Shown: positions 34,421 through 43,226, counted from the first letter of the stretch. The stretch: 64,000 nucleotides of DNA from Streptomyces spinoverrucosus (GCF_006539505.1 NZ_BJND01000042.1:37419-101418), one strand, 5' to 3'. Made by a program: numbers and translations. The notes: generated by a model from the letters alone, not told the origin.

Positions 34421-35590
34421 ATGCGTCATTTCGGGCACATCGCCCCTGAGGTGCGGCAGCGCCTCTTCCACCGGGAGCCGTGCGAGTTCACGGCCGACTC
34501 TCCGGCCCGGCTGCTCTCCGCGGCCCTGGGTGCCACGCTGTACAGCCCGGCCACCAGGCCGCGGCTCGCCGAGGACATCGTCAAGCAGACCGGCCGCGGT
34601 GTGGTCTCGATGGTCCTGTGCCTGGAGGACTCGATCGGCGACGGGGACGTCCCGGCCGGCGAGGAGAACCTCGTACGCCAGTTCACCGACCTCGCCGAGC
34701 GCACCTCCGGCGCCGACCTCCCCCTGCTGTTCATCCGCGTCCGCACACCCGAACAAATCCCCGACCTGGTCCGCCGCCTCGGCCCCGCCGTCCGGCTGCT
34801 GTCCGGATTCGTGTTGCCGAAGTTCACCGAGGAGCGCGGCATCCCTTTCCTGGAGGCCCTCGCCCTCACCGAGACGGCCAGCGGACGGCGACTCTTCGCC
34901 ATGCCGGTCCTGGAGTCCCCCGAGCTGCTGTACCGGGAGTCCCGGGTGGAGACCCTGGAGGGCATCTTCCGGGCCGTCAACAAGTACCGGGACCGGGTGC
35001 TGGCGCTGCGGCTGGGCGTCACCGACTTCTGTTCGTCGTACGGGCTGCGCAGAGCCCCCGACATGACCGCGTACGACGTCCAGATCGTCGCCTCCGTGAT
35101 CGCCGACGTGGTGAACATGCTGGGGCGGGCCGACGGCACCGGATTCACGGTGACCGGGCCGGTCTGGGAGTACTTCCGCGTGCAGGAACGTATGTTCAAG
35201 CCTCAGCTGCGGCGCAGCCCCTTCCTGGAGGGCCAGGCCGAGGAACTCCGTGAGGCCCTGATCGAGCACGCCATGGACGGGCTCCTGCGGGAGATTACGC
35301 TGGACCAGGCCAACGGTCTGCTCGGCAAGACCTGCATCCACCCCTCGCACGTCCTGCCCGTGCACGCGCTGTCGGTCGTCAGTCACGAGGAGTTCAGCGA
35401 CGCCCAGGACATCCTGCGGCCGGAACGGCTGGGCGGCGGAGTGCTGAGGTCGGCGTACACGAACAAGATGAACGAGGTGAAGCCACACCGCGCCTGGGCC
35501 GAGCGGACCTTGCTGCGCGCCGAGGTCTTCGGCGTCGCCAACGAGGACATCGGCTTCGTGGAACTGCTCGCCGCGGGGATCCCCGGCTGA
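34421..35590 (+). CDS. HpcH/HpaI-like carbon-carbon lyase of the Ter module
   Basis: A 389-residue TIM-barrel protein related to citrate lyase beta subunit (CitE). ATG 34421 gives MRHFGHIAPEVRQRLFHREP. Acidic metal-ligand segments: VVSMVLCLEDSIGDGD and, in the middle, ALRLGVTDFCSSYGLRR. FVLPKFTEERG matches the usual LPK strand, and GKTCIHPSHVLPVHA the C-terminal signature. Published genome analysis of ter systems describes a lyase of this type next to two phosphoribosyltransferases and a HAD phosphatase, exactly as here. It probably makes or breaks a C-C bond in a phosphoribosyl-linked metabolite; the substrate is unknown. Followed by 155 bp and the PRTase fusion. Confidence 0.88.
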   Translation: MRHFGHIAPEVRQRLFHREPCEFTADSPARLLSAALGATLYSPATRPRLAEDIVKQTGRGVVSMVLCLEDSIGDGDVPAGEENLVRQFTDLAERTSGADLPLLFIRVRTPEQIPDLVRRLGPAVRLLSGFVLPKFTEERGIPFLEALALTETASGRRLFAMPVLESPELLYRESRVETLEGIFRAVNKYRDRVLALRLGVTDFCSSYGLRRAPDMTAYDVQIVASVIADVVNMLGRADGTGFTVTGPVWEYFRVQERMFKPQLRRSPFLEGQAEELREALIEHAMDGLLREITLDQANGLLGKTCIHPSHVLPVHALSVVSHEEFSDAQDILRPERLGGGVLRSAYTNKMNEVKPHRAWAERTLLRAEVFGVANEDIGFVELLAAGIPG

Positions 35591-35690
35591 ACGCCGTACA
35601 GCATCCCAACGGCGAACGCCACCCACCACAGTCAACGCCGCCGAAGATGGTTGAAGACCGCCGAACTCGGCTGGACACGCTGAACACGCT

Positions 35691-35730
35691 GAAGACCGCT
35701 GAAGACCGCTGAAGACCGCTGAAGACCGCT
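35691..35730 (+). repeat. Four 10-bp tandem repeats before the PRTase fusion gene
   Basis: GAAGACCGCT is repeated exactly four times, with degenerate copies before it from 35650 (GAACACGCT). It lies just upstream of the ATG at 35746 and within the message leader. A second tract of 9-bp repeats (GGAGCCACC) opens the coding region at about 35765. Confidence 0.85.
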
Positions 35731-35745
35731 GAACACAAGGAACGC

Positions 35746-38667
35746 ATGGACAAGGCAGTGAACGACGGAGCCACCGGAGCCACCGGAGCCACCGGAGCCA
35801 CCGGAGTCAACGGAGTCAACGGAGCCACCGGAGCCAACCGGGTCGGCCAGAGCCGCGGGATCTGGTCCGGGAGCTGGGTCGCCGAGCGGCTCGGCGTCGA
35901 ACTCCTGGGCGACGACACCCTCACCGACCTCCTCGGTCTCGCCCTGCGGCGCAACCCCAAGCGCGCCCACCTCCTCGTGTCGAACGTGCTCGGCAAGCAC
36001 GTCCCGCAGTCCCCGTCGGTCGTGTACGGCTCCGGCTTCGCCCTCGGGCGCAGGGTGCGGGAGCTGCTGGGCGCCGCCGGGGCGCGTTCCGCCGTCGTCG
36101 TCGGCTACGCCGAGACGGCCACCGGTCTCGGCCATGCCGTCGCCGACGGCCTCGGCCAGGCCCCTTACCTCCACTCCACTCGCCGTCCCGTACCAGGCGT
36201 CGCCCGGGCCGGCGGCTTCGAGGAGTCCCACTCGCACGCCACGTCCCACCTCCTCCTGCCCGAGGACCCGAACCTCCTCTCCGGGGACGGCCCGCTGGTC
36301 CTGGTCGACGACGAGTTCTCCACCGGCAACACCATCCTCAACACCATCCGCGCCCTCCACGAGCGCTACCCCCGCGACCGGTACGTCGTGGTCGCCCTGG
36401 TCGACATGCGCTCCACCGCCGACCAGAACCGCCTGACCGACTTCGCCACCGAGATAGCCACCCGCATCGACCTGGTCACGGCAGCGCGGGGGACGGTACG
36501 GCTGCCGGACGGGGTGCTGGAGAAGGGGCAGGCGTTGGTCGCCGCGCATGAGTGGGGTGCGGTTGGGGTGGCAGGGGTTGGGCAGGCCTCGGCGGGCGTG
36601 AGCGAGGTTGGGCACGCCGCCGCTGGGGTGACTGAGCCTGAGCCGTCTGCGTCGGTTGTGGGGGAGCCGGATCCGGCGGATGCAGTGGTGGTCGGGGGAG
36701 ATTCGGCCGGTGCTGTGGTGGCCGGGGCCGGTTCGGCCGGTGCCGTGATGACCGCGACAGATTCGGCCGGTGCCGTCGTGCCCGGGGGAGATTCGGCCGG
36801 TGCTGTCGTAGCCGGGGCCGGTTCGGCCGGTGCCGTGGTGACCGCGGCAGAATCCGCCGGCGCCGGCGCCGGCGCCGGTGCCGACGTGGCCGGGGCCGAG
36901 CAGGGCGGGCCGGTGGTGGCCGAGCGCGGGTGGGTCACGCGGGTCGATCTGCGCTGGCCCGTCGGGGTGCCCGACGGTGGCCGGCATGGCTTTACCGCCG
37001 CTCATCGCAGACGTCTGGAGACGGCCCTGCCCGCCATGGGCGCCCGTCTCGCCGAGGCGCTGCCGCCCGGGGCCCGACGTGTGCTGGTCCTCGGCTGCGA
37101 GGAGCTGATGTACGCCCCGCTACGCCTCGCCCGCGAGCTGGAGCACCTCGTCTCTCCTGCGGACATCCGCTTCTCCACGACCACCCGTTCTCCCGTCCTC
37201 GCCGTCGACGACCCCGGCTACGCCATCCGCACCCGCCTCGTCTTCCCGGCCCACGACAACCCCGCCGACGGCCCCGGTAAGCGCTACGCCTACAACGTCG
37301 CCGGTGGCACCTTCGACGCCGTGGTCGCCGTCGTCGACTCCACCGCCGACACTCCCGCCCTGCACGCCCCCGACGGTCTCCTCGCCCAGCTCGCGCAGCA
37401 CACCCCGCACATCCTGCTCGCGGTCGTCCCGTCATACGTCCCCGCGGCCTCGCCCGCCCCCGAAAGGCCCGCCATGCTGCCCGAGCCCCTTCGCGGCCCC
37501 GCCTTCTCCAGCTACGCGCCCGAAGAGGTCGGCTGGCTGCTCCAGGACCTGTCGGACGTGACCCTGGAGGCGCCGACCGAGGAGCGCGAGGAGGCGATCC
37601 AGAGCGGCGGCGCGCACTACGCCGAGTCGCTGCCCGTCGAGTACCAGCCCAGCGAGCAGTACCAGGCGCTGTTCCACGCGGCCCTGGAGACCTCCGCGGC
37701 CCGCATCGCCCACGCCGTCGGCGTCGTGACCGAGACCGTCCTGGCCGAGCTCCCTCACTCTCGGCTTCGATCGAGCGGGGGAACCCGCATCCCCCGCCCC
37801 GTCCTGGTCTCCCTCGCCCGCGCCGGCACCCCGGTCGGTGTCCTGATGCGCCGCTGGGCCCAGCACCGGCACGGCCTCGACCTGCCGCACTACGCCGTGT
37901 CCATCGTGCGCGGCCGCGGCATCGACGCCAACGCGCTGCGCTGGCTGGCCGACCGGCACGACCCGCGCGACGTCGTCTTCGTCGACGGCTGGACCGGCAA
38001 GGGCGCCATCACCCGCGAACTCGCCGCTGCCCTGCGCGAATTCGAGGAGGCCGAGGGCGTCACCGGATTCGACCCCGAGATCGCCGTACTCGCCGACCCC
38101 GGCTCATGCGTCCGCACCTACGGCACCCGCGAGGACTTCCTCATCCCGTCCGCCTGCCTCAACTCCACAGTGTCCGGCCTGATATCCCGCACGGTCCTGC
38201 GCGCCGACCTGGTCGGCCCGCACGACTTCCACGGTGCGAAGTTCTACCGCGAACTCGCCGGCGCCGACGTTTCCACCGCCTTCCTCGACGCCATCTCCGC
38301 CCGCTTCGACGAGGTCACCGACGCCGTGGACACGGCCACCAAGGAACTGCTGTCCGCCGACCGCACCCCCACCTGGGAGGGCTGGGCGGCCGTCGAGCGC
38401 ATCAGTGAGGAGTACGGCATCCACGACGTGAACCTCGTCAAGCCCGGCGTCGGCGAGACCACCCGCGTGCTGCTGCGCCGCGTGCCCTGGAAGATCCTGG
38501 CCCGGGCCGGGGCGGGCCCCGACCTCGACCACGTCCGGCTGCTGGCCGAGCAGCGCGGCGTGCCGGTCGAGGAGGTTGGCGAACTCCCCTACACCTGCGT
38601 GGGGTTGATCCATCCCAAGTACACGCGTGGCGCGACGGGCGCCGACGGAAAGGCGGTGGCTGTCTGA
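35746..38667 (+). CDS. PRTase_2-TRSP-PRTase_1-PELOTA fusion enzyme of the Ter module
   Basis: A 973-residue chain that joins parts often encoded separately. Residues 1-30 are Gly-Ala-Thr repeats. Residues about 40-265 are a PRTase_2 phosphoribosyltransferase with PRPP motif LVDDEFSTGNTILN (about 186-199). Residues 266-395 are a low-complexity linker built from 10-residue repeats. Residues 395-590 match the TRSP domain (CEELMYAPLRLARELE, RFSTTTRSPVLAVDDPGY). Residues 620-860 are a second PRTase (StiP/PRTase_1) with VVFVDGWTGKGAITREL (about 742-758). The C-terminus (about 870-965) is a PELOTA-type RNA-binding domain ending ELPYTCVGLIHP. The enzyme is cytosolic and presumably makes an N-glycosidic nucleoside-like product. 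Its TGA overlaps the HAD start. Confidence 0.9.
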   Translation: MDKAVNDGATGATGATGATGVNGVNGATGANRVGQSRGIWSGSWVAERLGVELLGDDTLTDLLGLALRRNPKRAHLLVSNVLGKHVPQSPSVVYGSGFALGRRVRELLGAAGARSAVVVGYAETATGLGHAVADGLGQAPYLHSTRRPVPGVARAGGFEESHSHATSHLLLPEDPNLLSGDGPLVLVDDEFSTGNTILNTIRALHERYPRDRYVVVALVDMRSTADQNRLTDFATEIATRIDLVTAARGTVRLPDGVLEKGQALVAAHEWGAVGVAGVGQASAGVSEVGHAAAGVTEPEPSASVVGEPDPADAVVVGGDSAGAVVAGAGSAGAVMTATDSAGAVVPGGDSAGAVVAGAGSAGAVVTAAESAGAGAGAGADVAGAEQGGPVVAERGWVTRVDLRWPVGVPDGGRHGFTAAHRRRLETALPAMGARLAEALPPGARRVLVLGCEELMYAPLRLARELEHLVSPADIRFSTTTRSPVLAVDDPGYAIRTRLVFPAHDNPADGPGKRYAYNVAGGTFDAVVAVVDSTADTPALHAPDGLLAQLAQHTPHILLAVVPSYVPAASPAPERPAMLPEPLRGPAFSSYAPEEVGWLLQDLSDVTLEAPTEEREEAIQSGGAHYAESLPVEYQPSEQYQALFHAALETSAARIAHAVGVVTETVLAELPHSRLRSSGGTRIPRPVLVSLARAGTPVGVLMRRWAQHRHGLDLPHYAVSIVRGRGIDANALRWLADRHDPRDVVFVDGWTGKGAITRELAAALREFEEAEGVTGFDPEIAVLADPGSCVRTYGTREDFLIPSACLNSTVSGLISRTVLRADLVGPHDFHGAKFYRELAGADVSTAFLDAISARFDEVTDAVDTATKELLSADRTPTWEGWAAVERISEEYGIHDVNLVKPGVGETTRVLLRRVPWKILARAGAGPDLDHVRLLAEQRGVPVEEVGELPYTCVGLIHPKYTRGATGADGKAVAV
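36670..36879 (+). repeat. 30-bp tandem repeats inside the PRTase fusion gene
   Basis: Seven in-frame 30-bp units start at 36670, 36700, 36730, 36760, 36790, 36820 and 36850. Each codes for a version of D-S-A-G-A-V-V-A-G-A. They form an unstructured Ala/Gly/Val-rich hinge between the first phosphoribosyltransferase domain and the TRSP domain, and copy number is likely to vary between strains. Confidence 0.9.
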
Positions 38668-39479
38668 TGCCGGTGCTGGTGGCGAGTGACCTCGACCGTA
38701 CGCTCATCTACTCCTCCGCTGCGTTGTCGCTGACCATGCCGGACGCGCGAGCGCCCCGGCTGCTGTGTGTCGAAGTGCACGAGAGCAAGCCGCTGTCGTA
38801 CATGACCGAGACGGCGGCGGGACTGCTCACCGACCTCGCCGACGCCGCGGTCTTCGTGCCGACCACGACCCGCACCCGCAAGCAGTACCTCCGCATCAAT
38901 CTCCCTGGCCCCACACCGAAGTACGCGATCTGCGCCAACGGCGGGCACCTGCTGGTGGACGGTGTCTCCGACTACGACTGGCACGCGAGCGTCACGGCGC
39001 GGCTGGCCGACGAGTGCGCGTCGCTGGCCGAGGTGCAGGAACACCTGCTGAGGGCCGCTGACCCGGTCTGGGTGCGCAAGCACCGGGTCGCCGACGACCT
39101 CTTCGCCTACCTCGTCGTCGAGCGCGAACTGCTGCCCCAGGACTGGGTGAAGGAGCTGGCGGTGTGGGCGGAGAACCGCGGCTGGACGGTCTCCCTCCAG
39201 GGCCGCAAGATCTACGCCGTGCCGAAGCCGCTCACCAAGAGCGCCGCCGTGCACGAGGTCGCCCGCCGCACCGGCGCCGACCTCACTCTCGCCGCGGGCG
39301 ACTCCCTCCTCGACGCCGACCTCCTGCTCGCCGCGGACAAGGGCTGGCGCCCGAGCCACGGCGAACTGGCCGACAGCGGCTGGACCGCCCCCGATATCAC
39401 CTCCCTTCCCGAGCGGGGCGTACTGGCGGGCGAACGAATCCTGCGTGAGTTCCTACGCGCGTCGGGGGATCGCCCGTAG
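38667..39479 (+). CDS. HAD-family phosphatase of the Ter module
   Basis: A 270-residue hydrolase, start ATG 38667 overlapping the upstream TGA by one base, so translation is coupled. HAD motif I is LVASDLDRTLIYS (nucleophile Asp and acid Asp), motif II Thr in VPTTTRTRKQY, motif III Lys in LTKSAAVHEVARR, and motif IV LAAGDSLLDADLL. It belongs to the Cof/phosphosucrose-type C2 cap group. It ends the predicted biosynthetic run CCL-PRTase fusion-HAD and probably removes a 5' phosphate from the nucleotide-like product. Confidence 0.92.
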   Translation: MPVLVASDLDRTLIYSSAALSLTMPDARAPRLLCVEVHESKPLSYMTETAAGLLTDLADAAVFVPTTTRTRKQYLRINLPGPTPKYAICANGGHLLVDGVSDYDWHASVTARLADECASLAEVQEHLLRAADPVWVRKHRVADDLFAYLVVERELLPQDWVKELAVWAENRGWTVSLQGRKIYAVPKPLTKSAAVHEVARRTGADLTLAAGDSLLDADLLLAADKGWRPSHGELADSGWTAPDITSLPERGVLAGERILREFLRASGDRP

Positions 39480-39523
39480 CGACGAGGCGCCGACGACGGG
39501 GCGAAGCCGGCGACGGGGCTCCG

Positions 39524-40336
39524 TTAGGGACGCGGCTCCGTTACGGACGGGGTCCGCCAGGGGCGCGGCTCCGTTATCCCGCCTGCGTTCCTGTCCGCAC
39601 CTGCTATCCCGCCGGTCCCCCGATCCGCACTTGCTGTCCCGCCGGCACCCCCGTCCGTATCCGCACCCCCCGCCGAAACCGCCCCCGACCCACCACCGCG
39701 ACCCCGCCTCCTCGCGCCGCCGCCAGGGCGCAGCAGCCGTATGCCGATGAAGGCCACGACCGCCACGGCGGACGCGGCGAGGACGACCTTTGAGTACGTG
39801 GAGACCACGGCCGTCACCTCGGTCCACTTCTCGCCCAGCGCGTATCCGGCGAGGACGAACGCGGTGTTCCAGATCGCGCTGCCCAGTGCCGTCAGGCCCA
39901 GGAACACCGGCAGGCGCATGCGCTCAACCCCGGCCGGGACCGATATCAGACTGCGGAAGATGGGGATCATCCGCCCGAAGAACACGGCCTTCGTCCCGTG
40001 CCTGGCGAACCAGGCCTCTGTCCTCTCTATATCCGCGACCTTCACCAGCGGCAGCCGCGCCGCTATCGCCAGCGTGCGGTCACGGCCGAGCAGCGCCCCC
40101 ACGCCATACAGCGCGAGCGCGCCGATCACCGAGCCGGCCGTCGTCCAGATCAGCGCGGCGTACAGATTCATACGTCCCGTGCTGGAGGCGAACCCGGCCA
40201 GCGGCAGGATCACCTCGCTGGGCAGCGGCGGGAAGAGATTCTCCAGTGCTACCGCGAGTCCGGCGCCGGGTGCGCCGAGAGTGTCCATGAGTTCGTTGAT
40301 CCACTGTGGTGCCGTCTGCGCGGCGATGGCTGTCAT
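39524..40336 (-). CDS. DedA family membrane protein
   Basis: A 270-residue protein; ATG 40336 (MTAIAAQTAPQWINELM) is preferred to the upstream frame, which adds 17 non-conserved residues. The DedA/VTT core has LENLFPPLPSEVILPLAG (reentrant helix), then GALLGRDRTLA, FFGRMIPIFRSLISVPAGVERM and a final TM region. DedA proteins act as lipid scramblases or undecaprenyl-phosphate transporters and influence membrane homeostasis. The last 60 residues are a Gly/Ala-rich low-complexity tail encoded by imperfect repeats and are not part of the family fold. Confidence 0.9.
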   Translation of the reverse strand: MTAIAAQTAPQWINELMDTLGAPGAGLAVALENLFPPLPSEVILPLAGFASSTGRMNLYAALIWTTAGSVIGALALYGVGALLGRDRTLAIAARLPLVKVADIERTEAWFARHGTKAVFFGRMIPIFRSLISVPAGVERMRLPVFLGLTALGSAIWNTAFVLAGYALGEKWTEVTAVVSTYSKVVLAASAVAVVAFIGIRLLRPGGGARRRGRGGGSGAVSAGGADTDGGAGGTASADRGTGGIAGADRNAGGITEPRPWRTPSVTEPRP

Positions 40337-40468
40337 GACGATCACGCTAGAAAACCGAAGCTGAAGAAACCCTGAGGAAGACCACACGATGCCGTGCGGT
40401 CAACCGCAGCCCGGAATTGCGGTTTTCCGCAGTGTGCACCGCCTCGCCGCCCGGCTAGCGTGGCGATC

Positions 40469-41608
40469 ATGCGAGATGTGGCACGACGTGGAACGCGGTG
40501 CGGGGTCGGACTCATGACGGGAGCCGCCACGGCCGCCGTCGAGCTGCCCTTCGCCGCGTTGTCCGGACTGGCCCTGCTCCCCGTGCTGGCCTGGCCGCGC
40601 GGCCGACATGCCGTGCTCAGGACGGTGTTCGCGGGCGCGCGAAGACTGGCGGAGCTGGAGCGGGCCCGGATCAGAATCTGGCTCGGATATCCCGTCGCAC
40701 CCGCGTACGAGGACGCCCGCGCTCTCAGATATGTCTCCGTGCGCTGGGCCCTCGGCGTCCTGGGCGCGATCGTGATGCTGTCGGTCGTGTTCGGCGTCGC
40801 CTACGGCACCTTCTGGACGTACGGCTGGCTGCTGGTCGACGTCACACATCCGGGATCGGTGGCCATCGGCACTCTCGGCGGGCTCTTCCTGCTGTTCCTC
40901 GCGGTACAGGGGATATTCGGAGTCGCCGAGCTGGAGCGGCAGTTGGCGCAGCGCATCCTCGGACCCAGCCATCAGGACGAGCTGGAGCGGAGGATTGTCG
41001 AGCTGGCCGAGAGTCGCGCAGCGGTGGTCGACGCCGTGCATGACGAACGGCGCCGCATCGAGCGCGACCTGCATGACGGCGTGCAGCAGCGTCTGGTCGC
41101 CCTCGGCATGCTGCTCGGCCGGGCCTTGCGCAGCAGAGAGGCCGAGCATGTGGACCGGTTGCTGCGGCAGGCCCACGACGAGAGCCGGCAGGCGCTCGGG
41201 GAGCTGCGGGACGTCGCCTGGCGTATATATCCGACCGCACTGGATGAGGCGGGTCTGAGCGCGGCCCTGGAGACGGTCGCCGAGCGGTCGTCCGTGCCGG
41301 TGCTGGTCGAGTGCGACCTGGAGGAGGAGCCGGACAAGACGGCCGCGACCGTGGCGTACTTCGTCGTCTGCGAGGCCGTCACCAACGCGGTCAAGCACGC
41401 TGCGCCGAGCCGAATAGTCGTGCGAGTTGGAACGGAGGACGGTTTCTTGTACGTGTGTGTCCAGGACGACGGTTGTGGCGGGGCGGATCCGAAGGGCAGC
41501 GGCCTGTTCGGGCTGGCGCGTCGCGTCGCCGCCCTCGACGGCCTCCTGAATGTGATCAGCCCGCCGGGCGGTCCGACGCTCGTCACCGCGGAGCTGCCAT
41601 GCGGGTGA
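40469..41608 (+). CDS. Sensor histidine kinase, NarL/HisKA_3 type
   Basis: A 379-residue kinase. Two hydrophobic N-terminal regions (residues 15-45, 90-155) make about four membrane helices. The dimerisation/phosphoacceptor helix is DERRRIERDLHDGVQQRL, with the His in DLHDG. The HATPase domain shows VCEAVTNAVKHA (N box) and VQDDGCGGADPKGSGLFGLARRV (G boxes). ATG 40469 lies 7 nt after TAGCGT (40456-40461), so the message is probably leaderless. It overlaps the response-regulator gene by 10 nt and forms a standard two-component pair. The signal is unknown; the extracytoplasmic loops are short, so membrane stress is plausible. Confidence 0.93.
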   Translation: MRDVARRGTRCGVGLMTGAATAAVELPFAALSGLALLPVLAWPRGRHAVLRTVFAGARRLAELERARIRIWLGYPVAPAYEDARALRYVSVRWALGVLGAIVMLSVVFGVAYGTFWTYGWLLVDVTHPGSVAIGTLGGLFLLFLAVQGIFGVAELERQLAQRILGPSHQDELERRIVELAESRAAVVDAVHDERRRIERDLHDGVQQRLVALGMLLGRALRSREAEHVDRLLRQAHDESRQALGELRDVAWRIYPTALDEAGLSAALETVAERSSVPVLVECDLEEEPDKTAATVAYFVVCEAVTNAVKHAAPSRIVVRVGTEDGFLYVCVQDDGCGGADPKGSGLFGLARRVAALDGLLNVISPPGGPTLVTAELPCG

Positions 41609-42243
41609 TCCTTGCGGAGGACTCGACGCTGTTGAGAGAGGGCCTGGTACGGCTGCTCACCGAGGAGGGGCACGAGGTGCCGGCCGCGGTCGGCAACGCG
41701 GAGCTGCTGCTCAAGGCCGTCGCGGAGGAGCAGCCCGACGTGGTCGTGGCCGACGTCCGGATGCCGCCCACGCACAGTGACGAGGGGCTGCGCGCTGCGC
41801 TGGAGATCCGGGAGCGCTGGCCGGGGGTCGGGGTGCTGGTGCTGTCGCAGTACGTCGAGAAGCGGTACGCGACCGAGCTGCTGACGGGCGCGTCGGAGGG
41901 GGTGGGGTATCTGCTGAAGGACCGGGTGGTCCAAGTCGACGAGTTCCTCGACGCCTTGGAGCGGGTGGCGCGGGGGCGGGCGGCGTTCGACCCCGAGGTC
42001 GTGCGGCAGTTGCTGGGCCGCAGCAAGCACACCGACTTGCTCGGCCGGCTCACCGCCCGGGAGCGGGACGTGCTGGCCGAGATGGCGCAGGGGCACACCA
42101 ACGCGGCGATCGCCGAGCGCCTGCACATCTCCCGCAGCGGCGTCGAGAAACACATCAACTCGATCTTCGACAAGCTCGAACTGACGGGAGAGGAGGGCTA
42201 CTCGCGCAGAGTGCTGGCGGTGCTGCGCTACTTGGGGACCTGA
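41599..42243 (+). CDS. LuxR/NarL-type response regulator
   Basis: A 214-residue two-domain regulator. Receiver: acidic pair in ILAEDSTLL, phospho-acceptor Asp in VVVADVRMPP, Lys in LLKDRV. Output: LuxR helix-turn-helix LTARERDVLAEMAQGHTNAAIAERLHISRSGVEKHINSIFDKL. Its ATG 41599 lies inside the last codons of the kinase gene, so expression is coupled. Targets cannot be predicted. Confidence 0.95.
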   Translation: MRVILAEDSTLLREGLVRLLTEEGHEVPAAVGNAELLLKAVAEEQPDVVVADVRMPPTHSDEGLRAALEIRERWPGVGVLVLSQYVEKRYATELLTGASEGVGYLLKDRVVQVDEFLDALERVARGRAAFDPEVVRQLLGRSKHTDLLGRLTARERDVLAEMAQGHTNAAIAERLHISRSGVEKHINSIFDKLELTGEEGYSRRVLAVLRYLGT

Positions 42244-42276
42244 GGCGGGCGGTGATCTCTAGCGACGCCGGCAGCG

Positions 42277-42498
42277 TCAGCCGCAGCAACCCCCACCGCA
42301 GCACCCGCCACCGCCACCCCCGCCGCCCGCGCGCGGTGCCGGGGCCGACGCCGAGCCGCCCACCGCGACGGTCGACAGGAGCTTCACCGTGTCGTCGTGG
42401 CCCGTGGGGCAGGTGGCCGGGGCGGAGGACTCGGCCATGGGGCGGCTCAGTTCGAAGGTGTCGCCGCAGGTCCGGCAGCGGTACTCGTAGCGAGGCAT
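42277..42498 (-). CDS. FmdB-type zinc-ribbon protein
   Basis: A 73-residue protein starting at ATG 42498 (MPRYEYRCRTCGDTFEL); GTG 42504 is two codons earlier. The first CxxC is CRTC, the second pair is the single CPTGH, so the ribbon is Cys3His-like. It ends in a Gly run followed by CCGGGCCG, a Cys-rich tail that may bind metal. Such small FmdB regulators have been tied to formamidase/amide genes, but this gene has no such neighbour. Confidence 0.85.
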   Translation of the reverse strand: MPRYEYRCRTCGDTFELSRPMAESSAPATCPTGHDDTVKLLSTVAVGGSASAPAPRAGGGGGGGGCCGGGCCG

Positions 42499-42507
42499 AC
42501 CCACAGG

Positions 42508-43092
42508 TTAACGGGTGTCCTCCGGCGGCCGTCGGGACTCGTCGAGCGCCACCGCCGGTCCACGGCCCTGCTCGCGGGGCTCGGGCTCGATCAGGTCGGG
42601 GTGGCGGGCACGCCAGTAGGGGTTGTCGTGGGGCAGGGCCGAGCCGACCCTGCCGTACATCCCGAAGAACATCAGGACCACACCGAAAACGAAGCTGAAC
42701 AGCACGTTCTGGATGCGGAAGGCCAGGAAGTTGTAGTCCGTGTCCAGGAGCCCCAGGTTCACGAAGCCACTGAGGATGAAGGCGATGCCGACCACCATGT
42801 TGAGCGTTGAGGCGAGGTTGCCGCCGATCACCATGCCCACGAAGAGGAGCACTCCCACGCAGATCGACAGGACGCTCAGTGCGCCGTTGGTGTTGAGGCC
42901 CGCGACCTGGTCACCGCGGGTGTCGAAGAAGCCGACCTTGCCGAGCAGACCGAGGATGCCGAAGGCGATCAGCACCAGACCCATCAGTCCGGCGCCGAAG
43001 CGGTAGACCTGGTTCAGGCGGTGGTCGACGGGGAGATGCTCGTCGAACCGGATCCGCCGCCGTTCTCCCCCGTGCGCTGCGTGTGTGGCCAT
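42508..43092 (-). CDS. DUF4383 membrane protein
   Basis: A 194-residue protein from ATG 43092 with AGGGAGG upstream. Four hydrophobic helices (GLMGLVLIAFGILGLLG, LSVLSICVGVLLFVGMVIGG, NMVVGIAFILSGFVNLGLL, VLFSFVFGVVLMFFGMYG) are arranged as in DUF4383, a small actinobacterial family. The tail is hydrophilic and Arg/Glu-rich. Function unknown. It is 10 bp upstream of the FmdB-like gene and probably on the same transcript. Confidence 0.88.
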   Translation of the reverse strand: MATHAAHGGERRRIRFDEHLPVDHRLNQVYRFGAGLMGLVLIAFGILGLLGKVGFFDTRGDQVAGLNTNGALSVLSICVGVLLFVGMVIGGNLASTLNMVVGIAFILSGFVNLGLLDTDYNFLAFRIQNVLFSFVFGVVLMFFGMYGRVGSALPHDNPYWRARHPDLIEPEPREQGRGPAVALDESRRPPEDTR

Positions 43093-43226
43093 GTCGCCTC
43101 CCTAAGGGCGATAGCGGAGGCCGTGCGTCCCTTTCTCTTCAATATCTGCCCGCCCAGCCCGGGTGGGCAACACAAGGAGGTGACATCCGGGCTTCGGCCC
43201 AGCTCAGCGCGGGCAAATCGGGTGGG

